From Propionispira arboris (lineage in GTDB: Bacteria; Bacillota; Negativicutes; Selenomonadales; Selenomonadaceae): a stretch of 64,000 nt of DNA. The stretch's first letter is position 1; every line of letters starts with the position of its first letter. The DNA lies in assembly GCF_900109225.1 (NCBI RefSeq), contig NZ_FNZK01000001.1:248001-312000 (forward strand). The letters run 5' to 3'. Shown here in pieces: positions 57,393 to 64,000 of the stretch. The notes below the pieces were generated by a model that did not search any database, was not told the origin of the DNA, and was given only the letters and a program-made list of their open reading frames with translations. The position numbers and the translations under genes are program-made.

Positions 57393-58151
57393 ATGATTTA
57401 TTTATTGAAATTTGGTGCAAGTTTTATTTTGCCGCCCGGTATATTTTTTCTTAGTTTTATAATTTTGGCGATTTTTTTATGGCGTCGCAACGAGCATGCA
57501 ATTGCCAGTGCTTTTATAGGTTTAACCTTTGTATTTTATCTATTGTCAACAAATTTAGTCGCCGATTCTTTGCTGGGGAATTTGGAGAGTGTTTATGATC
57601 CTCCATCTGATCCTAAAGGCGATGTTATTATTATGTTAGGCGGCGGTGCGACCAAGGATACACCAGATTTGGATGGAGCTGGGGGCCTGTCTGGCAGCCC
57701 GGCAAATCGATTGCTGACTGTGGTCCGTTTATATAATCGGCTGCATGTGCCAATACTGGTATCCGGTGGACAGGTGTATGCAGATAGTGGTCGTGAAGCT
57801 GTAATTGCCAAACGGATGCTTTTGAGCCTGGGTGTTAAAGAGAGCGATATTCTGGTTGAAGATCAGAGCCTCAATACACGACAAAATGCAAAATTTTCGC
57901 ATGAAATGTTAAAAAAAAATATGTTGATGGAGCCGATTTTAGTGACATCGGCGTTTCATATGGAACGAGCGGTTTTAGATTTCCAAAAAGAAAATGTTGT
58001 AGTGAAACCATTCCCGACAGATTATATGGTGAATCGGGAACATGCTTTTCACTATAATAAATTGAATCCATCAGCTGGGGCTTTGCAGGCGAATGCAATG
58101 GTTTTGCAGGAGAAACTGCGAATGTTGGTGACCAAATATCTAGAAAATTAA
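57393..58151 (+). CDS. DUF218/YdcF-ElyC-like membrane protein
   Basis: A 252-residue protein with two N-terminal membrane helices (FILPPGIFFLSFIILAIFLW) and a DUF218 domain: GDVIIMLGGGAT, RLLTVVRLYNRLHVPILVSG, EDQSLNTRQNAKFSHEML and ILVTSAFHMERAVLDFQKEN. These match SanA/ElyC/YdcF proteins linked to envelope and lipid-carrier homeostasis. ATG 57393 follows AAGGAG; TTG 57372 lies upstream without SD. Divergent from the cupin gene. Confidence 0.88.
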   Translation: MIYLLKFGASFILPPGIFFLSFIILAIFLWRRNEHAIASAFIGLTFVFYLLSTNLVADSLLGNLESVYDPPSDPKGDVIIMLGGGATKDTPDLDGAGGLSGSPANRLLTVVRLYNRLHVPILVSGGQVYADSGREAVIAKRMLLSLGVKESDILVEDQSLNTRQNAKFSHEMLKKNMLMEPILVTSAFHMERAVLDFQKENVVVKPFPTDYMVNREHAFHYNKLNPSAGALQANAMVLQEKLRMLVTKYLEN

Positions 58152-58307
58152 AAGGGGCGAAAAGCCTCTTTTTTATAAATTTTATTTATGAAAGTTGCAA
58201 AAATAACCATTTATTCATATAAAAGAATTGTCAAAAAATACTGGACATATAATATAAGATAATCTAAAATAAGAATTGTGAATGTTAAGTTTATTTAAAT
58301 ATGTAAA

Positions 58308-58325
58308 ACGATTTCGTAAAACGAA
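58308..58325. promoter_or_regulatory. Overlapping palindromes upstream of the LacI-type gene
   Basis: ACGATTTCGT (58308-58317) and TTCGTAAAACGAA (58313-58325) overlap, giving three ACGA/TCGT half-sites about 70-85 bases before the regulator start. They are plausible operators for autoregulation by this LacI-family protein. Confidence 0.5.
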
Positions 58326-58392
58326 TCCTAAAATACAGGAATCTCTTTTCTGAGATAGTTTGATACGTTTTTTTATGCTGGGAGTCTTGATT

Positions 58393-59406
58393 ATGGATCA
58401 AAAAAAAAGGAATGTTACCATTGTTGATGTTGCAGCGAAAGCGGGTGTATCAAAAACCACCATTTCTCGATATCTAAATGGTAAATTTGAATTTATGTCG
58501 AATGAATCAAAAAATAAGATTACGCAAGTCATTGAGGAGCTCGCCTATCGGCCTAATAATTTGGCTCGTAGTTTGAAATCGAAACGCAGCCGACTGATTG
58601 GTGTTATTGTTTCTGATATTACGAATCCTTTTTCAGCAATTTTACTGAAAGGCATTGGTGACTGCTGTGAACGATATGGCTATGGTGTGCTGATTACGAA
58701 TACAGATGATAATCCGAAAAAAGAGCGGGATTATATCTTATCTATGCTGGATCAGCGTGTGGAAGGTATTATCTTAAATACAACTGGCAAAAACAATGAA
58801 TTTTTACAGCAATTAGCTCAGTCTGGCGTCACTATTATTTTGGCAGATCGTCCGATTGATATCCATATATTTGATGTAATTCGCACGGCGGATCGAGAGA
58901 TCACGTTTACGGCATTACGGCATTTGAAAATGCGTGGCTTTACACGCGTGGGCTTTTTTTCTGAGCCTTTGGAAAATGGTACGCGGCTTAGACGTTGTCA
59001 GGCTTATCAAGATGCCTGTTATGAGATTTTTGGCATAGAGCCGCAAGTTTATATTATCGATAAAACGGATACTCAAACTGGTGATGTACTATTAGAAGAA
59101 TTCAGGCAGAAAAATCGTGGACAGCGTATGGCCGTTTACACTGGTAATGGCATAGCAACGTTGTATGTTGTTCAGGCATTGAAGCGAATGGAAATTTCAT
59201 TTCCAGATGAGATTGGTATTTGTGGTTTTGATAATTGGGATTGGACAGATTTAGTGGATGGCGGGATTACAGTGGTGGCGCAGCCATCCTATAGAGTTGG
59301 GCGTGAGTGTGTAAAGAGAATGATGTTCAGGCTGCATCGCAATCATAATGCGGCGCCGCGAAGAATTGAACTTCCCTGTGAGCTGGTGATTCGCAATTCA
59401 ACTTGA
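58393..59406 (+). CDS. kdgR: LacI-family regulator, KdgR-like
   Basis: A 337-residue protein. RNVTIVDVAAKAGVSKTTIS then RYLNGKFEFMSNESKNKITQ is the LacI helix-turn-helix and hinge; RLIGVIVSDITNPFSAILLK starts the periplasmic-binding-like effector domain. GICGFDNWDWTDLVDGGITV is typical of the C-terminal lobe. Placed directly before kdgK-kduI-kduD-kdgT-eda, it is the probable repressor responding to 2-keto-3-deoxygluconate; LacI-type KdgR proteins fill this role in Firmicutes. ATG 58393 has the nearest SD (GGGAG); upstream in-frame starts at 58360 and 58375 are less likely. Confidence 0.88.
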   Translation: MDQKKRNVTIVDVAAKAGVSKTTISRYLNGKFEFMSNESKNKITQVIEELAYRPNNLARSLKSKRSRLIGVIVSDITNPFSAILLKGIGDCCERYGYGVLITNTDDNPKKERDYILSMLDQRVEGIILNTTGKNNEFLQQLAQSGVTIILADRPIDIHIFDVIRTADREITFTALRHLKMRGFTRVGFFSEPLENGTRLRRCQAYQDACYEIFGIEPQVYIIDKTDTQTGDVLLEEFRQKNRGQRMAVYTGNGIATLYVVQALKRMEISFPDEIGICGFDNWDWTDLVDGGITVVAQPSYRVGRECVKRMMFRLHRNHNAAPRRIELPCELVIRNST

Positions 59407-59457
59407 TTTTTTATAATAGAAACCGATAAACGGAATGGTTATATATTATTAAAATAG

Positions 59458-59567
59458 CTATATAAGTTGCATAAAATATTTCATATGGAAATCACCAGAT
59501 GGGATATAGATGCCCTATATCTCATTTCGAGCAGACTAATAAGCTATCTTTAATACATTATATATAG
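59458..59567 (+). ncRNA. Conserved structured leader, copy B (before kdgK)
   Basis: 110 bases homologous to 57228-57340 in the same orientation relative to the downstream gene. CTATATAAGTTGCAT opens and TTAATACATTATATATAG closes it. The core AAATATTTCATATGG is at 59474-59488, then AATCACCAG. A hairpin ATGGGATATAG/CTATATCTCAT follows, unrelated in sequence to the hairpin of copy A, then GCAGACTAATAAGCT. The SD GAGGAGG lies 29 bases behind the element. Confidence 0.6.
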
Positions 59568-59608
59568 TTTTAATTTTTGTGAATATACATTATCGAGGAG
59601 GTAAGGCC

Positions 59609-60553
59609 ATGATTGAAGTACTTACGATTGGAGAACCCATGGGGCTATTGGTGGCAGATGAAATCAAGCCGCTGGAGCAGGTGGAGCATTTTACGCGTTA
59701 TGTGTGTGGTGCGGAGGTGAATTTTGCGGTGGGTATGGCAAGACTTGGACACAAAGTAGCCTATGTCAGCAAAATTGGAAACGATCCATTTGGTAAACAT
59801 ATCAAGGATTTTCTAGTGGAAAACAAGATTGATAATCGTTATGTAGGGTTTGATGATGAGCATATGACAGGGATGCAGCTTAAAGCAAAAGTGGCATCTG
59901 GAGATCCGGAAGTTGTTAATTTTCGCAAAAATACAGCTTTTGCGAATCTTAGTCTGGCTGATATTGAAGCCATTGACTGGAGTACAATTAAACATCTTCA
60001 TGTAACCGGCATACCACCAGCATTATCTTTATCCTGCCGTCAAAGCATTTATGCTTTGGTTGAAGCTGCAAAAAAAGAGCAGGTTCGTATTTCATTTGAT
60101 CCAAATCTACGTTTGGCGCTGTGGAAAGATAAGGCGGAAATGGTAGAGGTGATTAATTCTTTGGCGATACAGGCTGATATTGTTCTGCCTGGGGTTAGTG
60201 AAGGTAAAATTCTGACAGGGTCAGATGATCCGGAAACGATTGCCGATTTTTATCTAAAGCAAAGTGTAAAAGCAGTTATTGTAAAAGTAGGTGCCCAGGG
60301 AGCTTTTGTTAAGACCCAAATGGAAAAATTTATGATTCCGGCTTTTAAAGTTGATCATGTGGTTGATACGGTCGGTGCTGGTGATGGCTTTGCTGTAGGC
60401 GTGGTGAGTGCTTTACTCGAAGGACAAAACTTGCAGGAAGCAGTTAGACGTGGTTCGGCAATCGGTGCTCTGGCGGTCATGTCACCGGGAGATAATGACG
60501 GTTTGCCAACTGTGGCTGGACTTGATAAATTCTTCCGTGAGCACAAAAACTAA
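59609..60553 (+). CDS. kdgK: 2-keto-3-deoxygluconate kinase (PfkB family)
   Basis: A 314-residue ribokinase-family enzyme. VCGAEVNFAVGMARLGHKVA is the substrate-binding glycine motif, RISFDPNLRLALW precedes the ATP site, and VDTVGAGDGFAVGVVSALLE holds the catalytic aspartate and anion hole. It phosphorylates 2-keto-3-deoxygluconate to KDPG, the substrate of Eda at the end of the cluster. ATG 59609 follows GAGGAGG. First gene of the operon, preceded by leader copy B. Confidence 0.92.
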   Translation: MIEVLTIGEPMGLLVADEIKPLEQVEHFTRYVCGAEVNFAVGMARLGHKVAYVSKIGNDPFGKHIKDFLVENKIDNRYVGFDDEHMTGMQLKAKVASGDPEVVNFRKNTAFANLSLADIEAIDWSTIKHLHVTGIPPALSLSCRQSIYALVEAAKKEQVRISFDPNLRLALWKDKAEMVEVINSLAIQADIVLPGVSEGKILTGSDDPETIADFYLKQSVKAVIVKVGAQGAFVKTQMEKFMIPAFKVDHVVDTVGAGDGFAVGVVSALLEGQNLQEAVRRGSAIGALAVMSPGDNDGLPTVAGLDKFFREHKN

Positions 60554-60613
60554 TTTTGTTATTTCAGATTCTTTCATAAATAAAAATAATAAATACGTAG
60601 GGGGAAATTCAAA

Positions 60614-61444
60614 ATGGAAGTAAGATATTCAGTAAATCCCAAAGATGTTAAACGTTTTACAACAGATGAACTCAGAGATGAATTTTTGATTCAGGGGTTA
60701 TTCCAAAGTGAAATTCAGATGGTTTACAGCCATGTAGATCGTATGATTCAAGGCAGTGTAGCACCAACTTCACCGCGTGAACTAAAAGTAAAAGCTGGTG
60801 AAAATATGGGCGTTTCATATTTTCTGGAAAGAAGAGAATTAGGTATTATCAATATTGGCGGTAGTGGAAAAGTAGATGTAGATGGCACCGTTTATGATTT
60901 AGTACGTACGGATGGCTTGTATGTTGGTATGGGAGCGAAAAAAGTTGTTTTCTCCAGTGATGATACTAAAAATCCGGCGAAATTCTATTTCAATAGTGCA
61001 CCGGCTCATAAAACGTATCCAACTGTCAAAATCGAACGCAGCTCAATCACACCACGTCATTTAGGCAGCATCGAAACATCAAATGAACGTAATCTTTATC
61101 AGTATATTATTCCAGGGCGCGTGGAAAGTTGTCAGCTTGTAATGGGAATGACAGCACTTGAACCAGGTAATATGTGGAACAGCATGCCTTGTCATACACA
61201 TGAACGCCGTATGGAAGTGTATATGTATTTTGATTTACCGGAAACCGATGTAGTTATGCATTATATGGGACAGCCGCAAGAAACACGCCATGTGGTTATG
61301 CATAATGAAGAAGCAATTATTTCACCGAGCTGGTCCATTCATGCTGGCGTAGGAACTCATAATTATACATTTATCTGGGGCATGGTTGGTGAAAATCAAG
61401 AATTTGATGATATGGACAATATTAAAATACCCGATTTACGATAA
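60614..61444 (+). CDS. kduI: 5-keto-4-deoxyuronate isomerase
   Basis: A 276-residue cupin-fold isomerase. [20 protein letters not shown] is the hallmark N-terminus. [20 protein letters not shown] carries the zinc ligands (HTH ... E), with the further histidine near [20 protein letters not shown]. Length is exactly that of the family. It converts 5-keto-4-deoxyuronate, from pectin or other unsaturated oligouronides, to 2,5-diketo-3-deoxygluconate for KduD. Confidence 0.96.
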   Translation: MEVRYSVNPKDVKRFTTDELRDEFLIQGLFQSEIQMVYSHVDRMIQGSVAPTSPRELKVKAGENMGVSYFLERRELGIINIGGSGKVDVDGTVYDLVRTDGLYVGMGAKKVVFSSDDTKNPAKFYFNSAPAHKTYPTVKIERSSITPRHLGSIETSNERNLYQYIIPGRVESCQLVMGMTALEPGNMWNSMPCHTHERRMEVYMYFDLPETDVVMHYMGQPQETRHVVMHNEEAIISPSWSIHAGVGTHNYTFIWGMVGENQEFDDMDNIKIPDLR

Positions 61445-61496
61445 AACCATTTTGTTTTATTTAGGCAGAGAGTAAATAGAAAAGGGGTCAGAGAAA

Positions 61497-62252
61497 ATGG
61501 GTATGTTTGATTTAACAGGCAAGGTTGCTATTGTTACAGGCGGGACAAAAGGTTTGGGACAAGGCATGGCATTGGGGCTTGCTCAGGCTGGTGCTGATAT
61601 TGTCAGTGTTGCTACAAGTGATTATACGGATACAGAAAATAAAGTCAAAGCATTGGGCCGCCAGTTTCATGGAATCAAAGCAAGTCTCGCTACGCTCAGT
61701 CCGGTTCAGGGAATTGTCGATGAAGCTGTTGAACGGTTTGGACATATTGATATTTTAGTAAACAATTCAGGTATTATTCGCCGCAATGATGCGATTGACT
61801 TTTCGGAAAAGGATTGGGATGATGTGCTGAATATCAATTTGAAAACCTTGTTTTTTTTGTCACAGACGGTGGCCAAACAGTATATAAAACAAGGTAATGG
61901 CGGGAAAATCATCAATATTGCTTCGATGCTGTCATTCCAAGGGGGGATTCGGGTTCCATCCTACACATCTAGTAAAAGTGCTGTAATGGGTCTGACAAAA
62001 CTTTTAGCCAATGAGTGGTCTAAACATGGCATTAACGTGAATGCGATTGCACCAGGGTATATGGCTACGGATAATACGACAGCATTGCGGGCGGATGCAA
62101 AACGTAATGCGGAAATTCTCGATCGTATTCCAGCTGGCCGCTGGGGAACACCTTCTGATTTAGCTGGTCCGGTTGTTTTCTTAGCATCGGATGCAGCAAA
62201 TTACGTGAGTGGGTATACGATTGCAGTCGATGGCGGCTGGCTGGCACGGTAA
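61497..62252 (+). CDS. kduD: 2-deoxy-D-gluconate 3-dehydrogenase / KduD
   Basis: A 251-residue classical short-chain dehydrogenase: VAIVTGGTKGLGQGMALGLA (NAD loop), NNSGIIRR, SMLSFQGGIRVPSYTSSKSA with the Ser-Tyr-Lys triad, and LANEWSKHGINVNAIAPGYM. It reduces 2,5-diketo-3-deoxygluconate to 2-keto-3-deoxygluconate. A perfect 10-bp hairpin (CACTGACTGG/CCAGTCAGTG at 62276-62300) follows without a T tract, so it may be a transcript stabiliser or attenuator before kdgT. Confidence 0.94.
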   Translation: MGMFDLTGKVAIVTGGTKGLGQGMALGLAQAGADIVSVATSDYTDTENKVKALGRQFHGIKASLATLSPVQGIVDEAVERFGHIDILVNNSGIIRRNDAIDFSEKDWDDVLNINLKTLFFLSQTVAKQYIKQGNGGKIINIASMLSFQGGIRVPSYTSSKSAVMGLTKLLANEWSKHGINVNAIAPGYMATDNTTALRADAKRNAEILDRIPAGRWGTPSDLAGPVVFLASDAANYVSGYTIAVDGGWLAR

Positions 62253-62413
62253 GGTTAACGTAAAGTAAAGTTTGGCACTGACTGGGAAAACCAGTCAGTG
62301 TAATTTAAAAAAAATTTTTGCCAATGGTGACATATTGTCTAAAATGAGCTGTGAGTTGAAATTATAACATTCTTAATTGTTGGAAAATTATAATAATTAA
62401 AGGGGCGATTCCA

Positions 62414-63415
62414 TTGAAAATTAAACAAACCGTAGAGCGCATTCCTGGCGGATTGATGTTAGTTCCATTATTTCTGGGAGCTTTATGTCATACATTTACA
62501 CCGGAAGCCGGTAAGTATTTTGGTTCTTTTACGAATGGGTTAATTACGGGAACCGTGCCAATTCTTTCTGTATGGTTTTTTTGTATGGGGGCTGGTATCG
62601 ATATCAAATCGACCGGAGTAGTTTTACGTAAATCGGGAACGATTGTTTTGACGAAAATATTGGTTGCCTGGCTTGTGGGTATGATTTGTGTCAGCTTTAT
62701 GCCTGAAGGTATGATTCAGACGGGATTTTTTGCGGGGCTCTCCACGCTCGCGATTGTTACTTCGATGGATATGACGAATGGCGGCCTGTATGCTTCCATT
62801 ATGCAGCAGTATGGGACAAAAGAAGAAGCTGGTGCATTTGTATTGACTTCCATTGAATCGGGTCCTTTGGTGACTATGATGATTTTAGGAAGTACAGGAG
62901 CGGCATATTTTGAACCACGCTTATTTGTGGGTGCAGTTTTGCCTTTTGTTATTGGCTTTGCTTTAGGTAATCTGGATAAAGAACTACGTGTATTTTTTGG
63001 CAGTGCATCGATGACGATGATTCCTTTCTTTGGCTTTGCCTTAGGAAATACAATTAATTTGGCAGTACTTGGGCAGACCGGATTGCTCGGGATTTGTTTG
63101 GGAATTGGTGTTATAATTGTAACAGGTATTCCTTTGATACTTGCAGATAAATACATTGGCGGCGGGCATGGCGGTGCGGGACTGGCGGCCTCAAGTACGG
63201 CTGGGGCAGCTGTTACGAATCCAGTTATTATTGCGCAGATGGTTCCGGCGTTTGAACCGATTGTAGCCGCGGCAACTGCACTTGTGGCAACGGCGGTTAT
63301 TATTACTTCGATCATAGTACCAATTATTACAGCCTATTGGTGTAACCACTTTAATGGAAAATCGAAAAATCGGCAAGACAAGGTGATGCCGGGGATGAAA
63401 CAGGCTCATGGTTGA
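62414..63415 (+). CDS. kdgT: 2-keto-3-deoxygluconate permease
   Basis: A 333-residue membrane protein with about ten helices. [20 protein letters not shown] is the KdgT opening, followed by [20 protein letters not shown] and [20 protein letters not shown]. It imports KDG by proton symport. It begins with TTG 62414 after AAAGGGGCG; no ATG gives the conserved N-terminus. The gap to kduD is 161 bases with a hairpin. Confidence 0.94.
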   Translation: MKIKQTVERIPGGLMLVPLFLGALCHTFTPEAGKYFGSFTNGLITGTVPILSVWFFCMGAGIDIKSTGVVLRKSGTIVLTKILVAWLVGMICVSFMPEGMIQTGFFAGLSTLAIVTSMDMTNGGLYASIMQQYGTKEEAGAFVLTSIESGPLVTMMILGSTGAAYFEPRLFVGAVLPFVIGFALGNLDKELRVFFGSASMTMIPFFGFALGNTINLAVLGQTGLLGICLGIGVIIVTGIPLILADKYIGGGHGGAGLAASSTAGAAVTNPVIIAQMVPAFEPIVAAATALVATAVIITSIIVPIITAYWCNHFNGKSKNRQDKVMPGMKQAHG

Positions 63416-63478
63416 TTTTAGCTAAGTTTGAGCTAAGTAGTTTTCGTTTGGTATCAATACAAATTGGGAGGTTTTTTT

Positions 63479-64000
63479 ATGGAAAAAGAAAAAATTATTG
63501 CAAAAATCAAAGAATTAGGTGTTGTAGCGGTTATTCGCGGCAAGGATGCAGAAGATGGCATTAAAATTTCAGAGGCTTGTATCAAAGGCGGTGTGACAGC
63601 GATTGAAGTTGCTTTTACAACTCCTGGAGCGCAGGAAACCATCAAGGTGCTGGCGGATAAATATAAAGATAATCCAGAAGTTGTTATCGGTGCTGGTACA
63701 GTTCTGGATCCTGAAACGGCAAGGATTGCTATGCTGAACGGGGCTGAATTTATTGTTTCACCATCCATTAATTTAGAAACGATTCGTCTTTGTAACCGAT
63801 ATCGTGTAGCCTGTATGCCGGGGACGACTACGTTAGATGGCGTGGTTATGGCTTTGGAAGCTGGTGCGGATATTATTAAGATTTTCCCAGGTGAGATTGT
63901 CGGACTCAAGATGATTAAAGCGATTAAAGGGCCGCTTCCACAGGCACAGTTAATGCCAACAGGTGGTGTTACAGTTGAGAATGTTGCCGAGTGGCTTCAT
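63479..64000 (+). CDS. eda: KDPG/KHG aldolase, 3' partial
   Basis: The frame starts at ATG 63479 (SD GGGAGG) and is still open at the window end (174 codons of about 210). GVVAVIRGKDAEDGIKISEA, GGVTAIEVAFTTPGAQE, VIGAGTVLDPETARIAMLNG, and the Schiff-base lysine in GADIIKIFPGE, then LMPTGGVTVENV, define Eda. It splits KDPG into pyruvate and glyceraldehyde-3-phosphate, completing the pathway. Confidence 0.94.
   Translation, partial: MEKEKIIAKIKELGVVAVIRGKDAEDGIKISEACIKGGVTAIEVAFTTPGAQETIKVLADKYKDNPEVVIGAGTVLDPETARIAMLNGAEFIVSPSINLETIRLCNRYRVACMPGTTTLDGVVMALEAGADIIKIFPGEIVGLKMIKAIKGPLPQAQLMPTGGVTVENVAEWLH

Noticed and set aside
62276-62300. Terminator between kduD and kdgT
   Set aside because: The 10-bp hairpin is perfect but followed by TAATTTAAAA without a T tract; noted only as a possible stabiliser.
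62716-63315. 199-residue minus-strand frame over kdgT
   Set aside because: Antisense shadow of a membrane-protein gene; no family similarity.

Overview
The window reads as chromosomal DNA of an AT-rich, anaerobic, fermentative Firmicute with an outer membrane, that is, class Negativicutes (Selenomonadales-like; Pectinatus/Megamonas-type relatives are plausible, but I cannot fix the genus). The best evidence is an OmpM-type porin with an N-terminal SLH domain and a C-terminal phenylalanine (28569-29957). Typical low-GC Firmicute PTS, LicT, VanZ and YvrJ genes and strong Shine-Dalgarno (SD) sequences agree with this. I saw no rRNA or tRNA genes and no CRISPR array.

Layout. (1) 1-4279: tail of a surface-polysaccharide cluster (Wzx-like flippase entering from the left, split ferredoxin/FrhB-type pair, acyltransferase 3). 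(2) 4280-9190: mobile-element scrapyard. It holds a transposase fragment, an IS21 istA pseudogene broken by a Y1 (HUH) transposase element with 22-bp imperfect inverted ends, a very large solitary flagellin, and a decayed second Y1 3' end. (3) 9190-13611: regulatory and toxin-antitoxin (TA) island. It holds two XRE regulators around palindromic operators, an Rpn-like PD-(D/E)XK protein, a RelBE-like and a MazEF-like module, and four copies of a repeat ending in a terminator hairpin, each placed 3' of a gene or gene remnant. (4) 13666-18606: dicarboxylate transporter plus a fumarase/ASL-superfamily lyase, divergent from a LysR gene and a sensor-like protein. (5) 18851-22363: secreted and coiled-coil proteins, and a YvrJ/DUF1659/DUF2922 set interrupted by manC.

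(6) 22440-42380: aryl/plant beta-glucoside locus. A decayed first copy (licT and bglA each reduced to their ends around an intact PTS gene) is followed by an intact copy. That copy has LicT antiterminator, EIIBCA, SLH porin, secreted DUF1593 protein, secreted esterase, 6-phospho-beta-glucosidase (GH1), secreted GH3, a lactose/cellobiose-type EIIC-EIIB pair and secreted alpha-L-rhamnosidase (GH78), closed by a terminator. I infer that rhamno-glucosides cross the outer membrane through the dedicated porin, are trimmed in the periplasm, imported by PTS and hydrolysed inside. LicT-type RAT sites precede licT and both PTS genes. At the PTS genes, the stem competing with the RAT would also bury the SD.

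(7) 42616-51670: lactate permease, REC-CheX and CheX proteins, class I aldolase, YihY membrane protein, and a Tm-1-like/PEP-hydrolase-like pair preceded by a frameshifted AraC regulator whose sensor half is a paralogue of the enzyme. (8) 51945-58151: sugar epimerase, a ComK-like protein convergent with an orphan sigma factor, RmlD-like reductase, VanZ, a solitary Wadjet JetD-like protein, a cupin and a DUF218 protein. (9) 58393-64000: LacI regulator and kdgK-kduI-kduD-kdgT-eda for 2-keto-3-deoxygluconate and unsaturated uronate catabolism; eda runs off the window. A conserved, foldable ~110-nt leader precedes both the cupin gene and kdgK and is the best candidate here for an undescribed RNA element.
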